Positions 1-6,444 are shown, counted from the first letter of the stretch. The stretch is DNA of 8,682 nucleotides from Fusobacteriales bacterium (GCA_031285605.1 JAITVW010000203.1:1-8682); one strand, 5' to 3'. Notes: a model not told the origin generated them from the sequence alone. Numbers and translations: made by a program.

Positions 1-1959
1 ATAGCAACAGGAGAGCAGGGACTGGTTAATTTGGCAGGTTCCATGAAAATGGAAAGAGTAAAAACAAGTCTGGATGATTTAGCTTCTACTTTAAGCCGTG
101 CAGGAAGTGTATTGAAAGATGATTTTCTGACAAATTTATCAGTTACGGCAGAATCACTGTCAAGTCTGACAAGTATATTTCAGAATACCAATTTATCAGG
201 ACCGATAGGAGAAAAAATAGGAGGATTAGGAAATTTTTTATCGCCGTTTACTTCAATAGTGGGAACAGTTTTCGGAACAGTAAATGCAGGAGTTTCATTA
301 TTCCGTTCATTTGGAATCGGGAGTAATAAATACAAAAAACATAATGAGGAAGAAAAGAGAAAAACCAATGAATGGTTTGAAAACAAATCAAAAGAAAATG
401 AAAATTTATTTAGTGAAATAAGTACGCTTACTAATTCAATACAAAGTCTTACAACTAAGCTGATACAAAATATAGCGTCCGATACTTCTGATAAGAACAT
501 CGCAAAGCAAAAAAGTTATTACAATACATTAATAGGAAAAACTGGTGACTTATATGAAAGCCAGATAACAGCAACGGGACATTCAAGCAAAAAGAAAGGT
601 ATTTTTGGCGGGAGAAAGGATTCACATGCAACTTTAAGTCAGGGATTTGATGAATATTTTGGAAGTACATGGAAAAATATGGCAAGAGATTCAGGAAGTT
701 TACAGAGTTTCTATGATACTTATCTTAAAAATTTTGATATGAACACATTAAAGAGAAAACTAGGAAAAAGTAAGCTGGATAATAATAATATTGAAGAAGT
801 TAAGTTAAGTTTTTTAAGATTTATAGAAGATGTAAGAGTAATGGAACAGTATTCAGCAAACTTACCTAAAAATGGAATATTAGAAAGCTTTGAAGGCGTA
901 GAAGTAGCTGATTTATTTGAGTTAAGAAATGAATATCAGAAACAGCTTGAAGATATCTATAAAGGAATGGGAAAAGACCCTGAAAAATACAGGGATGAAA
1001 TATTAAGCACAGTAAATTCATTGATACAAAATGACCAAGTAATAGTAAGTGCTTTTCAAGATGTGAAATCAAGGACAATAGAACAATTAAGCAGTGGAAA
1101 TGATGTAATACTAGGTCTTGCAACAGGAATGGAAAGCTATTTTAGCAAACTGGAGAGCAATTTTTCCAAAGTATTCTATGATATGCAGTTTCAGGGATTT
1201 GAAGAAAAATTTTCCAATAAATTTGAAAACTTAACAAATAATCTAGCAGATTTTAGATTATCAGGGAGACATGACTTTGATAATTTTCTAAATGAAAATC
1301 TAAATTTTTGGGATTTATTTACTGATTTAAAAAATACCCAGTATATAGAAAATGATATGAAATATGTAATTGACACTCTGAAAAATCAGGCAAAAGCTTC
1401 GGGCTTAAGCGATGAAGTAATAAATGCAATGTTTCCTGATGATAAAATAAATGAAAAGACAGAAAAAATAAAGAATGCTTTAGAAAATTCAATAAGGAAA
1501 GCTTTGGAAACCAATTCATTCGAGCAGTTTTCGATGAGTCTGGGAGACAGTATTTACAATAATGTAAAAGACAGTCTTGTAAAGGCGTTTTATGAAAGTC
1601 AGTCGTTCCAAACACTTGCAGACAAGTATTTTTTAACAGAAGATTATAAAAATGCACTCGACGGAGCAGGAAGCTTTAAAGACGCTTATAATATAATACA
1701 ACAAAAGTTAAATGAAGTAGAATTAAAGTTACAATCAGAAGGAATGGATTTCAAAGGGACAAATGCAGTAGACGGTAATTATTATGGCATGTCAGGAAAA
1801 CAGGAGTACAAGACATCGGGAATACTGGATAATTCAAAGGGATTGGAATTTGCAGTAACACTGAATAATTACGGATTTATGTCAAATTCAGAATTTATGA
1901 GTACATTAAAAAAAGAAATGAAAGAATTTTTATATGAATCGGGTAAAGAAGAGGTTTAA
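1..1959 (+). CDS. Tail tape measure protein, C-terminal part (copy 1; 5' end outside window)
   Basis: The reading frame is open from base 1, so this is the end of a longer gene; the TTG at 31 and ATG at 46 are internal codons without a ribosome site. About 652 residues are visible. After an amphipathic helical start comes a Gly/hydrophobic stretch (visible residues about 70-107, containing SPFTSIVGTVFGTV) of the kind tape measure proteins carry, then a highly charged helical section (KKHNEEEKRKTNEWFENKSK) and long alpha-helical, Gln/Lys/Glu-rich sequence to the C-terminus. Tape measure proteins set tail length and are packed inside the tail tube; some help DNA entry. The terminator just downstream ends the transcript. 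Part of its C-terminus (ENSIRKALETNSFEQFSMS) recurs in decayed form near 6337-6444. The family call rests on composition, length and neighbours (tube, frameshifted chaperone, hub), not on a database match. A large helical minor tail protein is the alternative. Confidence 0.8.
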   Translation: MATGEQGLVNLAGSMKMERVKTSLDDLASTLSRAGSVLKDDFLTNLSVTAESLSSLTSIFQNTNLSGPIGEKIGGLGNFLSPFTSIVGTVFGTVNAGVSLFRSFGIGSNKYKKHNEEEKRKTNEWFENKSKENENLFSEISTLTNSIQSLTTKLIQNIASDTSDKNIAKQKSYYNTLIGKTGDLYESQITATGHSSKKKGIFGGRKDSHATLSQGFDEYFGSTWKNMARDSGSLQSFYDTYLKNFDMNTLKRKLGKSKLDNNNIEEVKLSFLRFIEDVRVMEQYSANLPKNGILESFEGVEVADLFELRNEYQKQLEDIYKGMGKDPEKYRDEILSTVNSLIQNDQVIVSAFQDVKSRTIEQLSSGNDVILGLATGMESYFSKLESNFSKVFYDMQFQGFEEKFSNKFENLTNNLADFRLSGRHDFDNFLNENLNFWDLFTDLKNTQYIENDMKYVIDTLKNQAKASGLSDEVINAMFPDDKINEKTEKIKNALENSIRKALETNSFEQFSMSLGDSIYNNVKDSLVKAFYESQSFQTLADKYFLTEDYKNALDGAGSFKDAYNIIQQKLNEVELKLQSEGMDFKGTNAVDGNYYGMSGKQEYKTSGILDNSKGLEFAVTLNNYGFMSNSEFMSTLKKEMKEFLYESGKEEV

Positions 1960-1980
1960 ACAATCAAGGAATAGAATATA

Positions 1981-2030
1981 AAAACTTCCTGAAGCACCAA
2001 ATGTTATGGTGGCTTCAGGAAGTTTTTATT
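1981..2030. terminator. Bidirectional rho-independent terminator
   Basis: AAACTTCCTGAAGC pairs with GCTTCAGGAAGTTT, extended by CACC/GGTG with one bulged G, around a short AAATGTTAT loop. A T-run follows on the right and an A-run precedes on the left, so it can stop transcripts from both sides. It lies 21 bases after the tape measure stop and a few bases after the end of the convergent minus-strand gene, and so serves both. Confidence 0.92.
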
Positions 2031-2036
2031 TATAAT

Positions 2037-2501
2037 TTATTTAGGGAAAGTGTAATTAAAATCTTGAATATTGAATTTGATTTTATCAGGATAAACTTGG
2101 ATAAGAAATCCTTCGCTTTCAGGATAACCTGTTAAGGAAATAACTCCGTTAGATTCTTTTTTCTCTTTTAAGTTATAAGCTTTTTTGTATCGATTGATTA
2201 AATATGTTTTATCATATCTCATGGTATAACTTTCAGCCATCCATTGATAAAATTGACCTTTTTCATTATAATAAAAAGTAATTTCCCACAAATTAACATC
2301 ACCAAAATAAATGCTTTCATAAATTACTTCAGTATAATCTCTAATCTGAAAAATATCAGAAGATTTTAGTTCATAAGTCTCCATGAGATATTTTTTTACT
2401 TCTTCTCTGGAAGCACCCCACTTGAGTTCGTTAAAACCCCCGACAGTATTAGAAAAACTGATTGTGCATAATAACATTAATAACAAAAGTATTTTTTTCA
2501 T
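2037..2501 (-). CDS. Small exported protein of unknown function, likely phage moron
   Basis: 154 residues starting MKKILLLLMLLCTISFSNT, a clear signal peptide: two lysines, a Leu-rich core, and probable cleavage after SFS. MLLC is a poor lipobox, so a soluble periplasmic protein is likelier than a lipoprotein. The mature part opens with FNELKWGASREEVKKYL, a pattern seen in small secreted proteins that I cannot tie to a known function. The rest is mixed alpha/beta and rich in Tyr and Lys, with no further membrane segment. The ATG at 2501 is preceded on its strand by AAGGAGG at a 7-base spacing and by a good promoter. It runs against the tail operon and ends at a shared terminator, the usual arrangement of a lysogenically expressed cargo gene. 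A role in superinfection exclusion or host envelope change is inference only. A decayed relative lies at about 6459-6643, again just after tape measure sequence. Confidence 0.85.
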   Translation of the reverse strand: MKKILLLLMLLCTISFSNTVGGFNELKWGASREEVKKYLMETYELKSSDIFQIRDYTEVIYESIYFGDVNLWEITFYYNEKGQFYQWMAESYTMRYDKTYLINRYKKAYNLKEKKESNGVISLTGYPESEGFLIQVYPDKIKFNIQDFNYTFPK

Positions 2502-2525
2502 CCTCTAGCCTCCTTTTTTTTATAT

Positions 2526-2554
2526 ATGATAACCTATTTTATCTTAAAAGTAAA
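2526..2554 (-). promoter_or_regulatory. Promoter for the minus-strand exported protein
   Basis: Read on the minus strand, TTTACT (bases 2554-2549) and TATCAT (2531-2526) are 17 bases apart, a good fit to sigma-70-type -35 and -10 boxes. The predicted start would fall a few bases before the AAGGAGG ribosome site, giving a very short leader. The decayed copy near 6643 keeps the -35 part but has lost the -10 box, ribosome site and start codon. Confidence 0.6.
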
Positions 2555-2595
2555 ACTAAAAATTAAAAATCTAAAGTTTATTATTTTTTAATTAG

Positions 2596-2733
2596 AAAAT
2601 AAAAGATGAAGATATATTAAAAGAAATAAGAAATTTTGATTATGTATATACTTTAAAACCAAGAGAAACTAATGGAAATTCTTATATGAAAGAAATAATA
2701 TTTGAAATACTAATAACACTAAAGGAGAGATAA
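2596..2733 (+). pseudogene. 3' remnant of a tail-module gene upstream of the tube gene
   Basis: After a TAG at 2593 the frame is open for 45 codons to a TAA at 2731-2733. It encodes a convincing protein end that includes FDYVYTLKPRETNGNSYMKE and finishes ITLKER. There is no ribosome site or standard start at the 5' end, and an AT-rich junction with moron upstream DNA precedes it, so it looks like the 3' end of a gene whose body is missing. The AAGGAG ribosome site of the tube gene lies inside its last codons, as in a normal tail operon. In siphovirus tail clusters the gene before the tube is commonly a tail terminator or head-tail joining protein. That identity is inferred from position only. 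Confidence 0.55.
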
Positions 2734-2737
2734 AATT

Positions 2738-3640
2738 ATGAATATTGAAGTATTAGCAGCATTACAAACAGCAAAAGGAACGGAAAAAACAGATACAATG
2801 GCAAAATTGTCAGCAACAGATTACGGAGTATTACCGTCGGTAGATAAAAAAGTATCAGAAGCTTTAGGATCCGGAAGATGGGTAAGAGACGGCTTTGTAT
2901 CAAAGATATCGGTAGCCGGGGATGTTCCTGTGGAATTAACAATGGATCAGCTGGAGATACTGCTTGCAGGAACAGATTATGTAATGACTTCGGGAGCAAG
3001 TATAGATAAATATCTGACAATAGGAGTAAATGACCTGGACAGTAATATGTTTGAATATTCAAAGGATTGTCAGGTATCAAGCCTTGCGGTAAATGTGCAA
3101 TTAGAAGCCTTTATAAAAGGAACGGCGAATATAATAGGAATGGACCATGTAACTAAGAATACAAAATTCTCGGGAACAGCGACAGCAGTAAGAAATGAGT
3201 CATTGATTTGTTTAGGGTCAAAAATAACAGAAAAAACAAATGATATCACATCACAGATAGAATCATTAGACCTGACAATAGACAATAAACTGGAAGGAAA
3301 AGGAGCCTTGAATTCAGTATATTATAAATCAATAAAGCAGTCAGACAGAGGGACGGTAACATTAGGGCTGACATTCAATGAATTCAATAAGGCAAGCTAT
3401 ATGGACGCACAGGATTTATTACTGGCAAACGGAGAATTCAAAGTGGAAACAGAATTTGCGGAATTACAGGACCCGAATAAAAAAGTAGTATTTGAATTTC
3501 CAAAATGTAAAATATCAAAAAATGAAAGAACAGACCTTGCAGGAGCAGGAGGAATGAGTAAAGAGCTGGAAGCCTTCTATGATGAAACAATAAAATCGCC
3601 TGTAAAAATAACATTCAAAAACTATACAAACGTGCTGTAA
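2738..3640 (+). CDS. Major tail tube protein
   Basis: 300 residues, ATG preceded by AAGGAG at a 10-base spacing. It would polymerise into the tail tube around the tape measure. The N-terminus (LAALQTAKGTEKTDTMAKLS, then VSEALGSGRWVRDGFVSKIS) and alternating beta-strand sequence through the middle, such as GTVTLGLTFNEFNKASY and KKVVFEFPKCKISKNE, fit phage tail tube or major tail proteins, and the length is in their range. No signal peptide or membrane segment is seen. The next genes are a tail chaperone pair made by -1 frameshift and a tape-measure-like protein, the classic tube-chaperone-tape measure order, and this context carries much of the call. Codons are strongly A-ending (ATA, GTA, ACA, GGA), a bias that makes long antisense open frames opposite it. 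In this window it comes after a tape measure gene, which is out of the usual order. Confidence 0.82.
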   Translation: MNIEVLAALQTAKGTEKTDTMAKLSATDYGVLPSVDKKVSEALGSGRWVRDGFVSKISVAGDVPVELTMDQLEILLAGTDYVMTSGASIDKYLTIGVNDLDSNMFEYSKDCQVSSLAVNVQLEAFIKGTANIIGMDHVTKNTKFSGTATAVRNESLICLGSKITEKTNDITSQIESLDLTIDNKLEGKGALNSVYYKSIKQSDRGTVTLGLTFNEFNKASYMDAQDLLLANGEFKVETEFAELQDPNKKVVFEFPKCKISKNERTDLAGAGGMSKELEAFYDETIKSPVKITFKNYTNVL

Positions 3641-3696
3641 TCATTAAAAATCTAATCATTTCATAAAAACAGCATTTCAGAAAACATTTCAGTAAA

Positions 3697-3733
3697 ACAG
3701 GGAAAAAGAGGCACTCCGGCTCTTCTTCCCTGT
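3697..3733. other. Intercistronic hairpin between tube and chaperone genes
   Basis: A 14-base stem with one mismatch, ACAGGGAAAAAGAG against CTCTTCTTCCCTGT, encloses a 9-base loop. On the + strand it is followed by AAAAAAATTA rather than a T-run, so it is not a standard rho-independent terminator for this operon. On the minus strand only four T's follow. It may protect the 3' end of the abundant tube mRNA or attenuate read-through. The gap also holds two close CATTTCAG repeats upstream of the hairpin. Confidence 0.6.
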
Positions 3734-3770
3734 AAAAAAATTATTTGGAACTCATAAGGAGGATAAAAAA

Positions 3771-4253
3771 TTGTCAAAAGAGATAAAAGAAACAATACAT
3801 AAGGATGTAAAAGAAGATATAGTCGAAGATGTAAAAACGGAAAAACTAACAGAAGACCAGACAGAGGAAACAGTAAAGATAAAGGATAAACCGGTAACAA
3901 ACGTATTGACTTACGGAGCTGACGGAGATTTTATAGTAGTAGAACTGTCAGCGTCTTTTAGAAATCTGTATAATTATTTAAACAAACCACGCCATAAGTA
4001 CAGATATCATAATCAGGGAAGTATAACAGAAAGAATATCGATATTTTATGAGCTGGAAGAAAGCCATGATTTTGAGCTGATATATAATCAGACCTTAAAA
4101 ATAACGTTAGATAATAAAGAAGCAGATAAGACAATAGAGAACTTTATAACTTTTTTGAACAGACAGGGAGCAGTATTTAAAAGAGCCCTTGAAGAATTGT
4201 TAGAGGAGAATAAGGTGGGTTTGGAATCACAAATGAAGAATCTGTACGTGTAA
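3771..4253 (+). CDS. Tail assembly chaperone, short (gpG-like) form
   Basis: 160 residues from a TTG start. The TTG is chosen because AAGGAGG (3756-3762) lies 8 bases upstream and no better in-frame ATG exists. The first 40 residues are very charged and probably disordered (KDVKEDIVEDVKTEK). From about residue 43 (VTNVLTYGADGDFIVVELSA) it is folded alpha/beta and ends in a helical segment before LYV. By position between tube and tape measure, and by the -1 frameshift signal at its end, it matches the gpG protein of the lambda-type G/GT pair, which keeps the tape measure soluble and recruits tube subunits. Sequence similarity to gpG itself is not visible, which is normal for this fast-evolving family. 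Confidence 0.78.
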   Translation: MSKEIKETIHKDVKEDIVEDVKTEKLTEDQTEETVKIKDKPVTNVLTYGADGDFIVVELSASFRNLYNYLNKPRHKYRYHNQGSITERISIFYELEESHDFELIYNQTLKITLDNKEADKTIENFITFLNRQGAVFKRALEELLEENKVGLESQMKNLYV

Positions 4254-4510
4254 AATATTACAGAGCGGCTTCAATATATGTAAACGGACAGCAAACGCCT
4301 GATAGAGGCTTGCAGGAAGTAATAATGGACATAAATAATTATCTGAGATACTTTAGGTATGACGGCATGAGCGGCAGATATGTCCTTACATTTCTGCCAT
4401 TGTCAAAATCCTATGACGAACATCCTTACTGGCTGATAGAAAAACTGGAATTTATAGAAGAGGTAATAAATAAAGCTGTTTATGAGAAGAATAAGAGGAA
4501 GAAGAGATGA
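3771..4510 (+). CDS. Tail assembly chaperone, long (gpG-T-like) frameshift product
   Basis: The -1 frame relative to the short form is open from 4214 to a TGA at 4508-4510 and is clearly protein-coding: ITNEESVRVKYYRAASIYVN, later YLRYFRYDGMSGRYVLTFLP, ending KNKRKKR. It has no ribosome site of its own; the only start-like codons (TTG 4310, ATG 4325) fall well inside the conserved-looking sequence. Slipping at GGGTTTG (4217-4223) joins 151 residues of the short form to 95 residues of the extension, about 246 in total. In lambda and many siphoviruses the T extension contacts the tube protein while the G part coats the tape measure, and the G:GT ratio is fixed by slip frequency. The -1 direction, the position between tube and tape measure genes and the overlap length all agree with that model. 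Confidence 0.82.
4202..4223 (+). promoter_or_regulatory. Programmed -1 ribosomal frameshift site
   Basis: G GGT TTG in the zero frame (4217-4223) is a canonical X XXY YYZ heptamer; both tRNAs can re-pair on GGG TTT. It is close in form to the lambda G GGA AAG site. AGAGGAG (4202-4208), 8 bases upstream, resembles an internal Shine-Dalgarno sequence of the type that stimulates -1 slipping in dnaX, though a little closer. The zero-frame stop is 28 bases downstream. I see no convincing downstream stem-loop or pseudoknot. Confidence 0.75.
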
Positions 4511-4520
4511 TACTTATATA

Positions 4521-4553
4521 AAAACTGCCAAGAGGTTTCTTTTGGCAGTTTTT
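4521..4553 (+). terminator. Rho-independent terminator after chaperone genes
   Basis: AAAACTGCCAA pairs with TTGGCAGTTTT, continued by three inner pairs to a GTTT loop (14-pair stem), followed by T's. It lies 10 bases after the GT stop and 36 bases before the next ATG. If partly read through, it would lower tape measure expression relative to tube and chaperone, which fits the few tape measure copies needed per tail. Confidence 0.85.
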
Positions 4554-4588
4554 GTAAATTAGAGAAAACAAAAAAAGGAGGAAATTGA

Positions 4589-5617
4589 ATGAATTTTGAA
4601 AAAATAAAAGGCGGGATAGATACAGCCTTAAAGATAGAATCAGAAGCAAGAAAGCTGGCTGACTACAATTCGGAAATAGAAGAAACAGATAAATTAATGA
4701 AAAAACTGCATGAAGAGTACTTTGAAACAGTAAATTTATGGGCATATAAAAAGAGCATAAGTATAGGAAAAACAGCGGCGGAATTAAAGAAAAGCAACTT
4801 ATCTTTTGCAGAATTTTTTAAGCTTCAAGGTCTGACAAAGGCAGAATATACACAATTATCAATGGAATTTGCGGAATTGAGCTATGATATGGCGTCAAAA
4901 CACGGATTCACAGCAGAAAAAGCCGCGGAAATATTAAAATCAGCAATACAAAGAGAAGAAGAGGCTTTGAAATTTTTAAATGTAACTCTTGATACAAAGA
5001 GATTGAATAGATTGTCAAATGATAAGGCAGTTTTAAATACATCAGGAATAATATTAAATGAGAGTTCAGGAATCAGAGGGACAGCAGAAATAGAGAAAAC
5101 AGGTTATAAAGATAAAAAGGACAGGTTTACGGAAAATTTTAAAGAAGTGGGCGGAAGAACAGCGGGAAAAGCCTTAACACCGTTTTATGAAGATATATTT
5201 GACCTTGTAAATCCGATATTGGAACAGGGAGTATTGAGTTTACAAAAAACATCGGATATGGAAATGAATAATATAATAAGAACTCAAGAGCTGAATCTGA
5301 AAGACAGAATAGAAAATTATAAAAAATATATGGATAAGGCAGATGAAAATCCGGAATATAAAGAATTGGCGTCAAAAGAATATCAGGAATTAAAGAAGTT
5401 TTTACCAAAATTCATGGAAACAATACCCGATACAAAAGAAGGAGCGCAAATATTATATGAAAACAGTGAAAGCTTACTGGAAGAGTTAAGGGTAAAGATA
5501 AGGTCAATGATAAAAGATAAGAATTTTGAAACAGATAAAGAAAAAATAAAGCAATTTAAAGTAATATATGATATTATATATGTTATATTATTTAATAAAT
5601 TTAAGAGGAGGATATAA
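4589..5617 (+). CDS. Probable N-terminal part of a second tape measure protein, truncated
   Basis: 342 residues, ATG with AAGGAGG 7 bases upstream. It is almost wholly alpha-helical and charged, without signal peptide or membrane segment. It starts MNFEKIKGGIDTALKIESEA, has a mid region with FAEFFKLQGLTKAEYTQLSM and EKAAEILKSA, and a later coiled-coil-prone part (NLKDRIENYKKYMDKADENP). Its place directly after the frameshifted chaperone is where a tape measure gene is expected, but the length is far too short and the usual hydrophobic core is missing. The last 15-20 residues (YDIIYVILFNKFKRRI) are encoded by abruptly more AT-rich DNA, suggesting a junction near 5560. Decayed tape measure C-terminal sequence reappears at 6164-6444. 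I therefore read it as the surviving N-terminal piece of tape measure copy 2. It could instead be an independent helical tail protein. Its stop overlaps the next ATG (TAATG). Confidence 0.6.
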   Translation: MNFEKIKGGIDTALKIESEARKLADYNSEIEETDKLMKKLHEEYFETVNLWAYKKSISIGKTAAELKKSNLSFAEFFKLQGLTKAEYTQLSMEFAELSYDMASKHGFTAEKAAEILKSAIQREEEALKFLNVTLDTKRLNRLSNDKAVLNTSGIILNESSGIRGTAEIEKTGYKDKKDRFTENFKEVGGRTAGKALTPFYEDIFDLVNPILEQGVLSLQKTSDMEMNNIIRTQELNLKDRIENYKKYMDKADENPEYKELASKEYQELKKFLPKFMETIPDTKEGAQILYENSESLLEELRVKIRSMIKDKNFETDKEKIKQFKVIYDIIYVILFNKFKRRI

Positions 5618-5937
5618 TGGAGAAAAAAGTTAATGAAGGATACTCTGTGATATTTAAAAGAGGAATAGTACAGTTATATGAAAGTGGAGAAAGTAAATCT
5701 AATATAGTAAAAGAGCATGGTATCAATGAATCTTTAATTGATGATTGGGTAAATGAATATGGAAATATAACATCTAAAAATACAGAATTAAATCATATTG
5801 CAAATGAATTACGTAAAATAAGAATTGGTCAAGAAGATTTAACAGAAAAAAAAGAGGAATTAAAGGGGAGAATAGGTTGTCTAATATGGGGAATAATTTT
5901 TGTTATTTTCGCTTTTATAATTTCTAAATTTTATTAA
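5617..5937 (+). CDS. Helix-turn-helix protein with C-terminal membrane segment
   Basis: 106 residues, ATG with AGAGGAGG 5 bases upstream, overlapping the previous stop by one base. Residues about 9-49 (FKRGIVQLYESGESKSNIVK, then HGINESLIDDWVNEYG) match the helix-turn-helix of IS3-type OrfA transposases. Residues about 52-84 are a polar coiled-coil-like helix (IANELRKIRIGQEDLTEKKE). Residues about 87-103 (GCLIWGIIFVIFAFIIS) form a single membrane segment. A transposase OrfA would lack that membrane end, and no OrfB follows, so this is not a working insertion sequence. It may be a recruited DNA-binding domain tethered to the membrane, or the coiled coil could act in protein contacts. Function is unknown. 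It sits where the middle of tape measure copy 2 should be and is followed by a terminator, so it looks like an inserted cassette. Confidence 0.7.
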   Translation: MEKKVNEGYSVIFKRGIVQLYESGESKSNIVKEHGINESLIDDWVNEYGNITSKNTELNHIANELRKIRIGQEDLTEKKEELKGRIGCLIWGIIFVIFAFIISKFY

Positions 5938-6025
5938 TAACAAATTAAATAAGATCTATCTTTTTTTATATATAAAATATAAAAATATTATATGATTTAT
6001 TAACAAAAAAGGGTAAAATGAAGAG
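5938..6025. other. AT-rich gap with no recognised gene
   Basis: Almost only A and T, with runs such as TTTTTTTATATATAAAATAT. No open frame of interest, no ribosome site followed by a usable frame and no clear promoter pair is seen. It separates the helix-turn-helix gene from its terminator. Confidence 0.6.
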
Positions 6026-6071
6026 GAACTGTATCAAAATGAAAAATTTTAGATACAGTTCTTGTTTTTTT
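6026..6071. terminator. Hairpin terminator downstream of the helix-turn-helix gene
   Basis: Perfect 10-base inverted repeats GAACTGTATC (6026-6035) and GATACAGTTC (6052-6061) with an A/T-rich 16-base interior that adds a few pairs, followed by TTGTTTTTTT. It would end transcripts from the helix-turn-helix gene. The GAACTGTATC arms also resemble terminal repeats of some insertion sequences, so an origin as a mobile-element end is possible but unproven. Confidence 0.75.
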
Positions 6072-6163
6072 ACATTAAAAAAACTTTTTAAGAATATTTC
6101 ATAATTTTAAACCAACAAAAAATTAGTGAATTTCTTCTCTGGGTCTTTAATAAAAATGTCTGA

Positions 6164-6444
6164 AATAATGCTCAAAAAGATGTTGAGACTATAAAAGAGA
6201 AAGGAATAGCATTTGGTTCATGGGACTCTGAAACTATTCAACAAGAAATTGGTATCCGAAAAAAGAAAAGGTCAGACTTATATTTAACAAGTAAAGAAAA
6301 AATAGATAATAGTTTATCGGAAGAACAAAAAAATTAGAGAATGCATTGGAAAATTCAATAAGAAAGGTTTTGGAAACAAAATCATTTGAGCAGTTTTCGA
6401 TGAGTTTTATAAAAGTATTTTATGAAAGTCAGTTAAAAATTTAA
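6164..6444 (+). pseudogene. Decayed tape measure C-terminal fragment (copy 2)
   Basis: Two overlapping frames give a broken relative of the copy 1 C-terminus. In one frame, after a TGA at 6161, 57 codons run to a TAG at 6335-6337 and include VETIKEKGIAFGSWDSETI, which aligns weakly with IDTLKNQAKASGLSDEVI of copy 1. In the next frame, from about 6331 to the TAA at 6442, ENALENSIRKVLETKSFEQF is a close match to copy 1 (residues encoded around 1471-1540), with about nine mismatches in a 68-base ungapped block. Relative to copy 1, twelve codons (LGDSIYNNVKDS) are then missing in frame, and FYESQ is followed by a quick stop. No start or ribosome site exists. The second half is certain by DNA similarity; the first half is a weaker call. 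Confidence 0.8.

Noticed and set aside
31..1959. Tape measure starting at the TTG at 31
   Set aside because: The frame is open from base 1, there is no ribosome site before 31, and the sequence is mid-protein in character, so the true start is upstream of the window.
2037..2501. Lipoprotein reading of the exported protein
   Set aside because: The only early Cys is in MLLC, which lacks the small residue needed before the Cys in a lipobox; a plain signal peptide fits better.
2736..3080. Minus-strand open frame of 114 codons opposite the tube gene
   Set aside because: It is a Leu-rich antisense shadow caused by the A-ending codon bias of the tube gene. The same holds for the other minus-strand frames at 180-500, 455-685, 866-1123, 1191-1376, 1319-1657, 3070-3285, 3661-3900, 4452-4745, 5139-5408, 6999-7226 and 8305-8535. 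None has a ribosome site plus sensible protein.
4310..4510. A separate 66-residue gene starting at TTG 4310
   Set aside because: No ribosome site; the same frame is open and protein-like back to 4214 and joins the preceding gene through a slippery site in the -1 direction.
5617..5937. A complete insertion sequence around the helix-turn-helix gene
   Set aside because: No OrfB/DDE transposase follows and no matching terminal inverted repeats flank the gene.
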